Source: Diorhabda sublineata
Lineage: Eukaryota; Arthropoda; Insecta; Coleoptera; Chrysomelidae
Direction of reading: 5' to 3'
DNA length: 64,000 nucleotides
NCBI RefSeq assembly: GCF_026230105.1
Contig: NC_079476.1
Coordinates: 23,798,559-23,862,558 of the forward strand
Shown here: positions 22,670 to 34,689 of the stretch, in pieces
Position numbering within the stretch: position 1 is the first letter of the stretch
Layout of the letters: each line of letters starts with the position of its first letter
Made by a program: the position numbers and the translations under genes
The notes under the pieces: model-generated
Database searches by the model: none
What the model saw: only the letters and a program-made list of their open reading frames with translations
What the model was told of the DNA's origin: nothing

Positions 22670-25600
22670 CTGGAAAAGATTTTTGTCAGAGAAAAAAGCA
22701 TGAACGTTCGTTCATGTAGTTTTATACGGAAACTTACTTATTTTCAATGTTTACAAAGTTAGAAGGTCCCATATAATCGACAAAAAATTCATTACTGAAC
22801 GTATTTCTATTAAATGCTTCAGTCGAACTATTACTTCCAGGTGTTCTCTACAAAAATGACAATTTAGTTATTTATATACCATAATAATGTATACGGGATG
22901 TCCCAATTTAGACATATATCATCATTCTTAATTGAATAACAACACGGACATTTTGACCTGCACAAATAGCATACTTTACAAGAATAGAGGAAGGTAATGT
23001 TGATAGAAGACTGAAGTTTTGTGATCAAATTATGGAACCACAAGATTATTCCGCCTAGACTTAGTGGAATTCTAAAATTCGGCGAAGACGCGTGGCGCCT
23101 TTGACATACTTCTTTATAAACCACGGAATCCGTTTGACGTTTGTACTGTATAAGTTTTTATTATAGCAGACGTATTATTTATTGTTTGGCGACAAAGTAA
23201 TTTCGGTTTCATAGTATAAAATAAAACATTTTTTTAACAATGAATAGTTTTCAATCAATTATATATTTTCCATTTTGCTTAACGACCTTTTGGCATCTTT
23301 CTTTCAGCTTCATGATTCAGCGCTCATAAAATTGTTGCTCCTTAAAAGCAAAAAACTGAACCAGGTGCTTTTGAAGGTCATCGTCATTTGTGAAAGTTTG
23401 ACAATTCGGCATAATAATCAGATGGTGCCAGATCAGGACTTTATGGGGGATGTGGCATCACTACCCAGTCAAGATCCAATAGTCTCCCACTCTAAAAGGT
23501 ACTTTTCAGTATTGAAAATTCCGTTTATGAAATGCAGTTTTCCCACTCCCCTTGCAGATATCGAGCCCCAAACCATCACAGATGCCGGAAATTTTACTTT
23601 CCGCTTCAAACGAGGCTCATCACTCCAATGTTGTATACATCTACTGTTCAAAATTCCAATTTTAATGCTCTTTCTTTCTTTTTAACGTCCGTTTATCTTT
23701 GTCTGACAATTTCGATTTTTTTACGTACTGGCGTTTAGGGACAACCGAACCATTTGCTTTATACAAGCGAACTATATTTCGAACACTGTATTTTGACATG
23801 TTTATAATTGTATATGCATAAAAAATTATTATTAACAAGACCTATCTATTTCCATCACATTAAATATCATTAAAAATATTTGACAATATTCATACAAAAC
23901 ATATTTTAGAGGTAAAGCGAAAAGTTTAAAACATTTTACTTTTATTGGATTGAATTGGTTGTTACCTTTTATTATTTGTAATTAGTCATATCTTTTAACT
24001 GGGACGCCCGTATACAACATTATTGTATAAAAAAATGCTCAGATCAATAATGAAATGACACTGTTTTTAGTTTTGAAATGTCATTGTTAACAATAATTAT
24101 CGATCAAGAAATTTTAATTAAATAAAAATGAAGTTAATAAAAAATGGGAACAAATGAAATAATACCTGTGATATTAGATGTTCTGGACTTAAATAATTGT
24201 GTTTATTAGTTGGTAAGTTTTCTCTTTCTCTGATAGATGTCGCCGAAGGTAGAAAGTGGACTTCTTCAGGTGTTGATGAAAGGGATGAACTAGTAGATGA
24301 TCGAGGTTTACTAAAATTGCAACTTAAAAGAGAATTACTCATCAATTTGGCATTCTTAAAAGTTTTAAAAGCCATTTTATTGTTTTAATGCCATTCGTTA
24401 AGAAGAACATAAACTTCTAAATATAAACCTAAACCGAATAATTGAAATAAAACATTTCTCAATTTTTTCAATATGAGCATCAATTCTTTTTTTTCTAAAA
24501 AAATTGTCAATGATTACATTAAACCCAGATAAATAAATTGGCAATTTGTTAAACTGGTTTATTTTGTGGATTTTTAATGAGAGCATTAAATATTTTTTAT
24601 TCAAAAAAAGTTGTCAGTATTAGGTTACAATCTATTTAACAAAGTATGGAACTTTATTTTCTGATTTTTTTTGATAAATTCTTAATGAGACCATTTTTTT
24701 ATTGAAGTAACACAAAATAAGGTTGTAATCTATTTACAAAGTAGACAAATCTTTGAAATTTTTCTTCTAGTTTTCAGTGAGTTATCAATAGAAGCCTTTA
24801 ATATTTATGTTTTAGTAAAAGTTGTCAATACCAGAATACGATTTAGACAAAAAAGTTGACAATTTTTTCATGCTGCTGCCTTATTTTGATTAATTTTCAA
24901 TAGAAACATTGAATGATTATTTTTAAGTAAAAGTTGTCAATACCAGAATATGATTTGGACAAAAAGTTGACAGTTTTTTCATGTTGCTGCCTTATTTTGA
25001 TAAATTTGATAATCCAATATATACTAAGTATTATAAAAATTAATGGTAAAATCTATATAACAAACTTGCTATTCTACTCTAGTGAATTTCTATATATTTT
25101 TTTATATAAAAATTATATTACCAATGTTGAAAAAACGATTATGCAAATATAAACATCTACTCACACTTTGAATTGTCTGTATTCCCGAGATGTCTGCAGA
25201 CAAGGTGGTTTAGACCATTCCACTTCTACTGGTCCATCCTTATAATGAGCTAGAATGGTAATACACTTAGGATACGAACAGAAAAAGTTTCGATGTCAAC
25301 TGTACATAGCGAGGAGGTTATTCCATATATGTAATAGTTTTTGGTATGAACAGTTTCTATAAGTGTTCCGACTAAGGAAGACAGAATGACAAAGATTTCT
25401 CTATCCTCCGAGGTTCCAGCTCTGTTCTGCGCATTCTCAAGCATGTGCAGTATAGATAAAGTGTTGCGAACGAGAGAGAAAATGAATATTGTCGGCACCG
25501 TAACGTAGAGACGTTTTTTTCCCATATCAACTGTCCAGATAGGAGTTTTACATATATGGGTTACCCACGCTGTCAGTGTAGCTCAGACCATTGGAGAGTG

Positions 25601-28600
25601 AAGTGTGTTGTGCGTTAATCAAAATAAAAAATCCTGTATTTCTTGCTCGACCTTAAACGGATCAAGCATCCAGCAAAACCGCGCGGTAAACATCGATGTC
25701 AAATGCTTTTAGAAAATCTAAAGTAGCACTTATATACTCTATCAAATCCTGTTATAATTGTGTAAATTTAAACCTGAATTTCCTTATTTACGAACCAAAT
25801 AATTTTGAATAGTTTGTTTGTTGTTTCAAGAATATTTTGTTTTAAATGAAAAATTCTTCTTGAGTAGGTCGTTGAAAAAATATAGTGTGCAACACCTGCG
25901 GAAACTGAATATTTCGGATTTATTCGACAATTTGATAAACCATGAGCAATTAACAAAATTGAAACTTTTCTTATACTAATTATTACTATATATTTAAATA
26001 TAATAAAGGAATACTGAAAAATATTTTATAGCGGAGTATTTTTAATGTGCAAAAATTTTATACCTTTGAGCGAATTCATGAGCATCTCGGCTAATTCTCT
26101 AGTTTTGACATGTATAAATGCATAATTTTTGAATTTGTATACTTTTTGTATATTTTTTTTGTTTGTAAATTGATATATAATCGCCTCTAACTCCTGTGGT
26201 GATTGAATGATGTTCAAATTTCTCAAGTATATAATTTTCACCTATAAAAATAAATAAAAAACTTAATAAACAATAAAAACTAGAAGTAACATCAATTTTG
26301 TGGATATTATGCAATACAATTATACAAATTACCTGATGTCTTAATCATTACTATGATTTCAACTAATTTTCTTTTTGTATAATTTTGGAATTAACGACAA
26401 ATATCGAAAATATTACCTTATCTAAAATATCGTCTGTGACCTCTGGAAGTGGTACAGACCAATCGATAACGACTTTTCTACCCCATAACTGCAGTACATC
26501 ATAATATTTAGCTCTAAAATATGCAGCTTCTTCATGAGTCGTAAATTGGACAAATACGAATCCCCTGTTTTTAGCTCTATCATCATAAGCTCTAAAAATG
26601 GTTATTTTGGATTACAATAATCCATCAAATTTGTATATTAAATTTTACACACTAAAAATTAGAGATATTTCTATCTGATTTCCTCAATTGGTTCACCAAT
26701 ATTTTTATGTTGAACGTAATTTTAATTGACATTCAATTTTCTTATTCTTGTAGAGAATCGTAATCAAAATATTATTAGAAACATGCTTCTAACGAATTAA
26801 TAGTATTTTCAGAAAACTATTCAATTTTTCTCATAAAGGTGATTGATATACAAAGTATGTCCAAGTTAATAACATGTTTCGATATATATAAGACAACCTA
26901 AGCGTGACGTCACGGCCGTCATATCGTTATAGTTCACTGTATTCTTTAAGTTATTTAAAAAGTGTTTAATTAGTTCAGTGTTATACAAGATAGTATTGTG
27001 TTTTGTGCCAGGAAAATTGGAATTGGAAAATTTATCAAAGAAAATACGATCATCCACGCAGTTAACACTTTGTTTCCTGACCTGCGCTAACAATGACGGT
27101 GTGTGACATCACACTCCTGTAGTCTATTCTGAAGAATATGAAAACCTTAATAATTAAAAGCTATTTTATAAAATTTCCCACATTGTAAAAAACGGAATAC
27201 CTTAAATTTTCAGAAAGTTCAAACAGACATTGTAATGTATGTTACTTGTTAGATGATGACAATATAATATAGTCAGCACAATTTTTTTGTTCTCTCTCAG
27301 ATTTTGCCTAGTGAGCAATCATAAATAAAAGCGTTGTTTACATTTTGTACACTTCAACACAAGCCGACACCTTAAGGATAAAACCATTACTTATATTTTT
27401 ATGTTCTGCACGCTTTTAAAATATAATAATCAACTAGTTAGAATATTGAATTTCAAATTGTATTGTGAGGTTTTATTATACATTGTTCATACATTTATAA
27501 GATTTTACTTTCGTTTTTTATTAGAATACATAAATAAATATGTTTATAAGGGCTATGTTTGCGAAACTGAGAACTAACATGGAGGCGTGGCTTAAAAACA
27601 TGTCGGAAGGTAACTTATAATTTTCAATCCGTAACCTGTGTGATGATATGAATGAAATTTTATTAAATATTACAGGTATATTGGTGTTAAACTTATAAAA
27701 ACCCGCAACAAAAAAATATATCTGACGTTGAACGTATTTCATTCGATCGGTAATTTAATTAAACATTGAAGAAAACATGAAAAAAGTGACTATAGTTACC
27801 GCGCTTTGTATTAAGACTTTTCATTGAAACTGAAAAATATCCAAAAGCTGTAAAATAATTTCAATAACTTATTCTTATAGGGTTAGGAGAAATATGTGAG
27901 CATGCAATAGCAACATTATTCTACTATTATGCGAAAAATTTTATATTTCTAACCTATAATATTTATTTTTATCAAATAACATTCATAAGAGGTTTTTCTG
28001 AAAAGTTTCCGACCTCAACCTGTAAATGTCAATTATCACACTGTTTAAGGAAACTCTATCAATTACAACAGTAAATCTGAATTCAAACGTAATAAAGTTC
28101 ATCAAATGGTACTGCATAAGAGTCGGATTAAGGCGAGGCCATCGGTATATAAAAAAAATGCATTTACCAAGTACTTAACTGACTGAATTATTAATAGTGC
28201 CGCGTTTGCCGCAGATGAGGACGATATCACATATGTGCCTCAACACCAATTTTGAGGAGAAAGAATACGCTACCCCACTGCCAAACACCATAACTCAACT
28301 ACCCATCTTTTTTTTCAAATAATAAGAATAATACTTAATAACTCACCTGTACATAATAACATCAACAATGTTCTTAGCTCCTATTTTGAGTAGTTCTTGC
28401 CAAACGGAGTCCTTTGTTTTATCGGTAGGTATTCCTCCCAAAAAAATTCTACAGTTTTCCAACGGTTTTTTGATCTTCAAATAAATACCTTTGAACGGTA
28501 TACGATTTAGTATGTCGACAGCTAATCTAGCCATATCGGGATCCATATAGGTTACATAACAATAACCTCTATTTTTGTTTTGATCTTGCAACATCAATTT

Positions 28601-28777
28601 AATTTTGAATACGTTTCCGGCTGTTTGAAAAAACGTTACCAATTCCTCATCTGATACATATGAGGGCAGATTTGTTACGAAAATCTCGGATCCATATTCA
28701 GGAATAAAATTTGATTTAGCTAGAGTTATAGTTCTTTGAAATTTAACTAATTCAATGTCGAAGTTCGCAAGAGCCAT
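22354..28777 (-). CDS. Gene B: A1CF/RBM46/47-like protein with three RRMs
   Basis: Seven exons join without frame conflict: 28347-28777, 26417-26591, 26064-26241, 25165-25249, 24166-24310, 22738-22847 and 22354-22669, totalling 1440 nt or 479 codons plus stop. RRM1 has RNP2 IFVTNL and RNP1 NRGYCYVTY; RRM2 has IFLGGI and NRGFVFVQF; RRM3 has IYLRNL and NYAFIHV. The linker VVIDWSVPLPEV and the post-RRM3 EVEWSKP match the A1CF/RBM46/RBM47 layout (DWAEP and VTLAKP). The remaining 200 residues are Ser/Asn-rich without a clear domain. The family binds AU-rich mRNA and acts in RNA processing, editing cofactor roles or germ-cell mRNA control; which applies here is unknown. Upstream 5' exons are likely. 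It is more diverged than its neighbour, gene A. Confidence 0.85.
22738..22847 (-). CDS. Gene B exon 6
   Basis: Acceptor TTTTTGTAG/A at 22847, donor AATAA/GTAAGT at 22738; phase 0 in, phase 2 out. It encodes RTPGSNSSTEAFNRNTF and NEFFVDYMGPSNF. The intron to exon 7 is only 68 bp. Confidence 0.75.
22865..23260. other. Intron 6 of gene B, left part
   Basis: A minus-strand frame (22864-23124, VYKEVCQRRHASSPNFRIP) looks like a transposon scrap but is not assignable. Confidence 0.35.
23265..23660 (-). mobile_element. Tc1/mariner relic inside gene B intron
   Basis: The minus strand reads FPASVMVWGSISARGVGK, then LHFINGIFNTEKYL, the Tc1-type SVMVWG...GVGKL region. Further on it reads FTNDDDLQKHLVQFFAFKEQ with QFYER, a mariner-type C-terminal region (NYEEVKKWLDEWFASKEEQFF). 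Stops and frameshifts separate the parts. The two halves look like different subfamilies, so this may be two nested relics. Confidence 0.65.
24166..24310 (-). CDS. Gene B exon 5
   Basis: Acceptor TGCAATTTTAG/T at 24310 and donor TCACAG/GTATTA at 24166; phase 2 in, phase 0 out, as for gene A exon 4. It encodes KPRSSTSSSLSSTPEEVHF and a Glu/Asn-rich stretch. The Ser-rich start corresponds to NSGSSSCTSTEST in gene A. Confidence 0.75.
24560..25010. repeat. Degenerate minisatellite in gene B intron 4
   Basis: About four diverged units of roughly 105-112 bp. The last two are clearest: GTTGTCAATACCAGAATACG at 24821 and GTTGTCAATACCAGAATATG at 24933, each followed by TTTTTTCATG(C/T)TGCTGCC. Older units begin near 24610 and 24720. 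Confidence 0.7.
25165..25249 (-). CDS. Gene B exon 4
   Basis: Acceptor CATTCTAG/C at 25249, donor AAAGT/GTGAGT at 25165; phase 1 in, phase 2 out, identical to gene A exon 3. It encodes AHYKDGPVEVEWSKPPC and LQTSREYRQFK, the segment after RRM3 that matches gene A (INVEWARP). Confidence 0.85.
25260..26020. other. Intron 3 of gene B
   Basis: About 0.8 kb between exons 4 and 3; no repeat or gene recognised. Confidence 0.5.
26064..26241 (-). CDS. Gene B exon 3 (RRM3)
   Basis: Acceptor TTTTTATAG/G at 26241, donor CAAAG/GTATAA at 26064; 178 nt, phase 0 in, phase 1 out. It encodes VKIIYLRNLNIIQSPQELEA and VYKFKNYAFIHVKTRELAEM. Same length and phases as gene A exon 2. Confidence 0.9.
26417..26591 (-). 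CDS. Gene B exon 2 (second half of RRM2)
   Basis: Acceptor ATTTTTAG/A at 26591, donor GATAAG/GTAATA at 26417; phase 2 in, phase 0 out. It encodes DDRAKNRGFVFVQFTTHEEA, RNP1 of RRM2, and VVIDWSVPLPEV. The intron before it is absent from gene A. Confidence 0.9.
26592..28346. other. Intron 1 of gene B
   Basis: 1755 bp with one MITE-like element (26901-27115) and no other recognised feature. Confidence 0.6.
26901..27115. mobile_element. MITE-like element with TGACGTCA in its ends
   Basis: The left end AGCGTGACGTCACGGCCGTC and the complement of the right end, AGTGTGATGTCACACACCGT, are imperfect inverted repeats about 26 bp long. Flanks are CCTA on the left and CCTG on the right, a possible 4-bp duplication. 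There is no coding content. A related TTGACGTCACGCC motif occurs at 48639. Confidence 0.45.
28347..28777 (-). CDS. Gene B exon 1 (RRM1 and first half of RRM2)
   Basis: ATG at 28775-28777; donor TACAG/GTGAGT at 28347, phase 2. It encodes RRM1 (EIFVTNLPSYVSDEELVTFF ... NRGYCYVTY) and the start of RRM2 (CRIFLGGIPTDKTKDSVWQE). The frame stays open a few codons upstream after a possible acceptor, AAACCAG, so an untranslated or short coding first exon may lie to the right, for instance around 29700-29900. Confidence 0.85.
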
Positions 28778-28789
28778 AGCGTATCTAAC

Positions 28790-31700
28790 ACTGGTTTGTA
28801 AAGTAATTTCGAATTATGAGATAGGGTCTTTCAACTGGAGGTTTGTTTATCTTTGATTGGTGGTATGTAACCATAAATAAAAAGGTTCCAAAATTCCTGA
28901 AACCAGATAACGATAATAAAAATGACCTGCTTTTTATGATACATAATATTTTATAAGGGATTGATTTGCACAATGTTTTTATTTTCTACGTTTTTGTACG
29001 AATATTATAAAATAGGTATTTCTAATTATAGATAATAATAAACCTAATACTGATTATTTTTTTTTTTGATAAGAACATCTACGGTTATTTTTTTGACGAG
29101 AATTACCAAGACTCAAAATTTAAAAGCCGGTTGCAAAAATAAAAAATTCTTATTTATATGAAAACTGGCGATGCCTTCAAAGTTTATTTATAAATGAATT
29201 TCAATGTGATAATAGGCATCTTTTTCAGTATACTAGGTAGGCACTTTCCACATTCATTTTTTTCGATTTTCTCGATATATCTTCGTGATATCTTAGGTCC
29301 AATACAAAGTCTCCCAATGACTTGAGCAATTGTTTAATTTTAGACAAAGTTGTAGATGCATATTAAATTTTGGCACTGACCTTTTGAAATTACACTAATA
29401 TATGAAGAAAAATGTTATATCAAGAGTCAACGGGTTAGACTTAGAGTCCACAAGAAATTTGAAATATTTGTCAGAGATTTTAGTTGGTGACCCTATATAA
29501 TCATAACCGTAGATAAACTTCTTTCAACGATAAAGGGGTTCTAAATAAACAAATTTGAATGTGTTATGTGATATGTAGATATAAAATATTTAAATATGTT
29601 TAGATAAACATCAAGAACAAATTGAACAATGCTATCATATCAAATAGTGGCATAAATATGAGGAAATTCTGCGAAATTTATATTTTTAATAATTACACCA
29701 ACTCGAAACTTACTAGACAATAAAATATTTATAAAATAACGATTAAAAGAAATATTTACCTCTTATAATAAAATTTTCACTTAAAAACACAAGCACCTAT
29801 ACTCACAACTCGGTCTAAATGGTTACTGATCAATTCACACTTGGGTATTTTGTTGTTTTTTGCAAAAACTATTGTCAAAGAACGCCGCCTAAAGTCGGCA
29901 ACTCTCTCTGACGATTCCGTGAAGTTTTTAGGTACACCGAAGAGTAAATATTAATTCTGGTAATTCTTTAAAATATTGAGCGGTATATATTATAATAATA
30001 CCTTTGATAAAAAATGGAATAAAAAACTTGGAGATAAAAACTGAAAATTCCATTTGTAGAATATTTTTTGTTCAGCTCAACGTTATTTAGAAAAAAGTAT
30101 TCTCCACTTCCATTTTGCGGAATCTGTTCATATCACGAAATTTGTTGAAATACAGAATGGATTCACAATTAACACCGATACTTGGCAGTAATCATTAAAA
30201 TTTAAGGAAACGCTGATCAGATCAGATCAGATTTTAGGATTAGCATGGAGATAAATATTCCGAATCAAAATTTTATTCCGTTCAAGATTTTGAAACAGTG
30301 AGGTATTACCTATTAAATTTCGGTATTTAAAAAAAATTCACAAGAAGCTGGGTGTAGGAACATTTTATCGGGAGTCTGGACATTATATGACATGTCGGGA
30401 CAATCCAGACGAATCCCGACCATCTGGCGAGGATATTACTTAGATCGCTATTTCTGGCTTTTCAGACCTAACACAACTTTTTATAGTTATTTTTTTTATA
30501 GCTACTAACCGTGTACGACAAAATTTTCTCACTTTATTACTTAAGAGTGATGAATTTACTTGTCTTAAATATTTTCGCTTCCTTTTGCACATTTTCCGTC
30601 GTCAAAATTATAGCAATAATCTCGAACAGTAGTAAAAGTAGTATTTTGAAAGTGATAAAAAAATACTTAAATTTATCAATGAACAATAACATTAGACAAG
30701 CAGTCTTTGTATCAGAAATATAATCTACATTTAATTGAAGCATTCCTCCAGAACATAGGGTGTCTTTTCTTGGTTATAGTCTTGTAAAATTTGATACAAG
30801 TTTCTATCCACATCTTTTCCACTATGAATGAAAAAGGAAAGTCTATACGAGTTTAAATTTTAATTTTAAAATGTATTTTATTTCATTACCAAACCTTTAA
30901 CGTGGAGATGAAAATTGTCTCATTGACAAGAGGTCAAAATTGATGTATGCCAGGAACCAACGGTAAAAAACGTTAAAACTGGAATTTTGTTATCAACGTC
31001 GATTTTTATGAAAATTTGTATTCAAGCTCTACTTACCCTCTTATTCAAAATCTACCCTGTACCGAAGGGTGCTTTCTATTTTTTAGGGGTTAAAACTACC
31101 CAGTAAAAAGTTTGAAAATCTTCGAACTTAGCATGTATTTTAGTGAAATACAGTTTAAATGGATTATTCTTAGATCTATTGATATTCTGAAACAATTATT
31201 TAACAATAATTATTGTAATAATTATTAAATAATATTCTCTGAGGGTAGTAATATTAGCAACGTCTCCAAAGACCATCCTCTGAGGGTAGTAATATTAAAA
31301 ACTTTTTTATAATTTCGATTTTCATATAAATTTGAATTCAAGCTCTACTCTGTTTTTATGCATGTTTCGGGTGAAATCAAGTTTAAATGTATTATTCGTA
31401 AATTTGTTGACATTCTCAAACACGTTTATGATCAATCAGATGCATGCAACCCCTTCAAATCATCCCCTAATCATATGAAAAGTTAAAAAATAATCTCAAC
31501 AATTCTCTTATAATTAAAAATTATTCAAAAGTGTATTTATATTGAATTGAGAATATTTCGTCAGTATTTTTAAGAAGGGTTGCTTTTTAAATATTTCAAC
31601 CCTTATGAAACTCACCTACAATGACCAAAAATTTAAAAAAATTTTCTAACAAAAAAATATAAAAAAAAGATTTTTATAATCAATAAAATTTTTTATTTAG

Positions 31701-32685
31701 AAAATAACATAAAAAGCAATTTTGAATAATTATATTTCATCATCACTAATATCTTCTTCTTATCGTTCGTGCCAGCTGTTGCTGCGTTTATACATTCTAA
31801 GTTTCTCTTTTTCCAATGCTCCAGAAATTCGTGCTCCGAATTTAAAAAAAAACAGTTGGTTTTTCGACTATAACTCGCTCAATTTTTCATCTAAAAACTT
31901 TTTTAAAAAAGCATTTTGTAGGGGATTTCAAGTACTTAAAACTAAAACCTTTTTTCAACCTCCAATTTCGAAAAAAGTACAGTTCAAAGGGGTTGCATAA
32001 GCCACATTTGGTACAAATGGATAGTTTGAACTAATGTATCTCCTTTATGATACATTTAAAGAAGATCAAAATTTTGGTCACTTTCTCAGGATATAAATAG
32101 TTTTTGGTTTATTTAAGAAAAATTCTTTTTTTTAAGATTAGGGAAATACAATGTTCAATTTAATGAATTATTTCTTAGAAAATAAGCATTCAAAACCGGT
32201 TAAATCACATAGATCATATCAATAAAACATAAATGAAGTTAAAAGACGATTACGATTAATTTCAATTACGGTCATCAATGATTATACTTTTTTCAAAAAA
32301 GAAGAAACCTTATTTTAGTTATAAACCAGTCTTGGTTTATAGCAATTCTTATGCAAAAGACTTTTGGCTCATTTTATAGGTTTTTCTATGTGCTTTGAAG
32401 AATATGTTTTTCCCAAAAATTTCATCATTTTTAAGTTATTTGAGGTTAAAGGTTTTCAATTTCGGTCCCCCTAAAATAGCTATCCTTCAACGAGCAATAA
32501 CTCAATTTATTTACATTTATTAAATTTACAGAGATCTTTAAAAAACGAATCTTAGTTTTTGTAATTAGCTTCATTTTTGTCCTAAATGATTTTCCAGATA
32601 AAAGTAAAGCTTTATAATTTATTCATGAAAAACGATAAAAAATGCATCTTTTCAATGAAAAATTACGAAACGATAAGCGAAAATA
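28790..32685. other. Region between genes A and B
   Basis: No gene supported. A duplicated stretch lies at 31003-31430. GATCAGATCAGATCAGAT is at 30216-30233. Possible minus-strand donors near 29767 and 29808 could belong to 5' exons of gene B, but I cannot confirm this. Confidence 0.45.
31003..31430. repeat. Diverged local duplication
   Basis: The stretches 31003-31200 and 31305-31430 share TTCAAGCTCTACT (31021 and 31336) and GAAAT(A/C)(C/A)AGTTTAAATG (31147 and 31374). Between them CTCTGAGGGTAGTAATATTA occurs twice, at 31237 and 31273. Confidence 0.55.
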
Positions 32686-32689
32686 GAGA

Positions 32690-32965
32690 CATTAAAACAT
32701 GAAAAGTTTTCTTCTTCATCATGACAACGCACCATGTCACAAATCGCCACTAAAGTCTTCATATCTGTCCACATCGCCAGATTTAGCACCATGCGACTAC
32801 TTGTATAATATCCCAAAACAGCAACTTTCCTAAGTCCTGACAACAATGTAGATGAAAGTTATGTCAGCAATGTGTGGTATGAAGGTAACCAAAGGTAGAA
32901 CTTTGAAGACGGAGGAATGTGCTACATATAGGTCAAAAGATCTTGTATAAAGAAACGACGGTTTT
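32690..32965 (+). mobile_element. mariner transposase relic
   Basis: It reads KSFLLHHDNAPCHKSPLKSS and STSPDLAPCDYLYN, the HHDNAPxH and SPDLAPCD-Y motifs with the last two acidic residues present. It then degrades, with a C-terminal scrap to about 32960. Confidence 0.75.
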
Positions 32966-32969
32966 ATTT

Positions 32970-34240
32970 GAAACATACTGTATTTACGGTAAAAATTGAT
33001 ATAAAAGTTAATTCAGTAGTTGATGAATTGGGAGGCACATCTAATTTTTGTAAAACTAGACATTTGATACATAATATACTGGTGGTACCTTAAATAATCA
33101 TTTCTAATTACATAAAGTATTACGTTAGTGAGTAAATAAAAAGATATTCGTAAAAAACGACTAAAGATAATATCAATAATGTTCTTGAAAATATAATTTA
33201 GAATAAAATATTAATAATATGACTGTAAATAGAAAAAGTAGTTTAAAATGAATAAACATAATCGTAGTAGAAATTTCAAGAGTTTGATTTGTGCCTCCTC
33301 GTATAGATTAGACAATAATGTTCCAACCTACTATTGCAAATTGTGAGACAATTTTTTAACAATTCTATTCTCTAATTCGTTTACTGAAAGTTTGGAACGA
33401 ATCTTTAAATTTCCATCAACTAAAGGTAGAAATATAAAAGTTATATGATACCTCAAAATTGTATATATGATATATTGTAACACAACAATACCTAAACTAA
33501 ATACTACAATAGATGAAAAAAAATCGATCCAATATTATGTCACCATTTTAATTAATGTGCTTAAGAGACATTCTTTGGTATTTTTACTATTTCACTGGAT
33601 CGAGATTTTTTCACCTATTCAGTGATTAAATATTGAATAGTTACATAAGAAACTTCATTCAATTCAATAGATGTATATATAAACTATATAACTAGGGTTA
33701 GGGCTTCAAACAAAGTTTTTTGTACTTCATTAAAATTTAGCTATCAACGTGAAACAATTAGTATTGGAAAAAACATTATTGGCCCTCAAAGATAAAAATG
33801 ATAGTTATTGAATATTACGTTTGATGATTAATTCAGGTATTCGGTTATCAATGTTACGACTTTAGATCAAAATCTCATTTATCGAATACAATCGGCTGAC
33901 CTAAAACATATCTAAATGAACCCTCTCGTATCTCCCTATAAAACTTTTTATTTTGGATGGGAGAATTGGATGTGAGCTTTAGTAGTAAATTGATAATTAT
34001 TTATCACAATCTTAACAAAAAAAAAATAACTAAATGTATTATTGAAGATTTGTAATATAGTAGAATTTGTTGTATCGCTAAGATACCTTCGATTTTTTCC
34101 ATATATTTGGTAAACAATTCAGATACAGAGACGTAAAAATTCTAGATAAAATCGTTTTCTGAGAATATCGTCCTTTTTTCGACGAGTTTTTAAGTAACAC
34201 TTGTTTGAAGCCCTATAAAAACTTTAAACATAGATATTTA
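32970..34240. other. Intergenic, nothing recognised
   Basis: AT-rich, no feature supported. Confidence 0.5.
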
Positions 34241-34252
34241 AAACATGTAGAC

Positions 34253-34678
34253 CAGGGGTGGGCTTACTTTATCCGACCCGTTAAAAAATCCTGCATACAA
34301 TTTTTTTAATGTCTTACAAGCGATTTCAATAGAATCAACAATAATTTCGAATAGCTTCAATTATATCCCTACTCTCATAAAACAAGTAATCGACTTACTA
34401 TATAGATTGAACGTGCACTCTTCGAGGGACGACAGGTCGAAGCACAAGTACTGTTTATAATGATTTAGCACTGATCGCATACTCGTCATTGCAAAAGTGG
34501 ACAATTTATTATTTCTGTCAAATTTCTCCGTCTAAACGCTTTAAAATGATACTCATATATTTTTGTCGGAAATATATCATGGACATGGAGAAAAACTTTG
34601 CGTGTGCATGACGTTCGCGGACCGAGAGATATTTTGAAAATTTAATTTTGGCCAGCGCTTAGAATTTGCTCACCCCTG
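34253..34678. mobile_element. Non-autonomous hAT element (MITE)
   Basis: A 426-bp element with ends CAGGGGTGGGCTT and, complemented, CAGGGGTGAGCAA, typical of hAT transposons. It is flanked by an 8-bp target duplication with one mismatch: ATGTAGAC (34245-34252) and ACGTAGAC (34679-34686). No coding capacity. Confidence 0.85.
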
Positions 34679-34689
34679 ACGTAGACTAT

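Noticed and set aside
23275..23738. Plus-strand frames of 136 and 68 codons
   Set aside because: They lie antisense to the Tc1/mariner relic, whose motifs are on the minus strand.
29700..29900. 5' exons of gene B
   Set aside because: Donor-like sites (TATAAGAG/GTAAAT, CGAGTT/GTGAGT) exist on the minus strand, but nothing links them to gene B without transcript data.
31722..32000. 92-codon plus-strand frame
   Set aside because: Its Phe/Ser/Lys-rich content follows base composition; no motif found.
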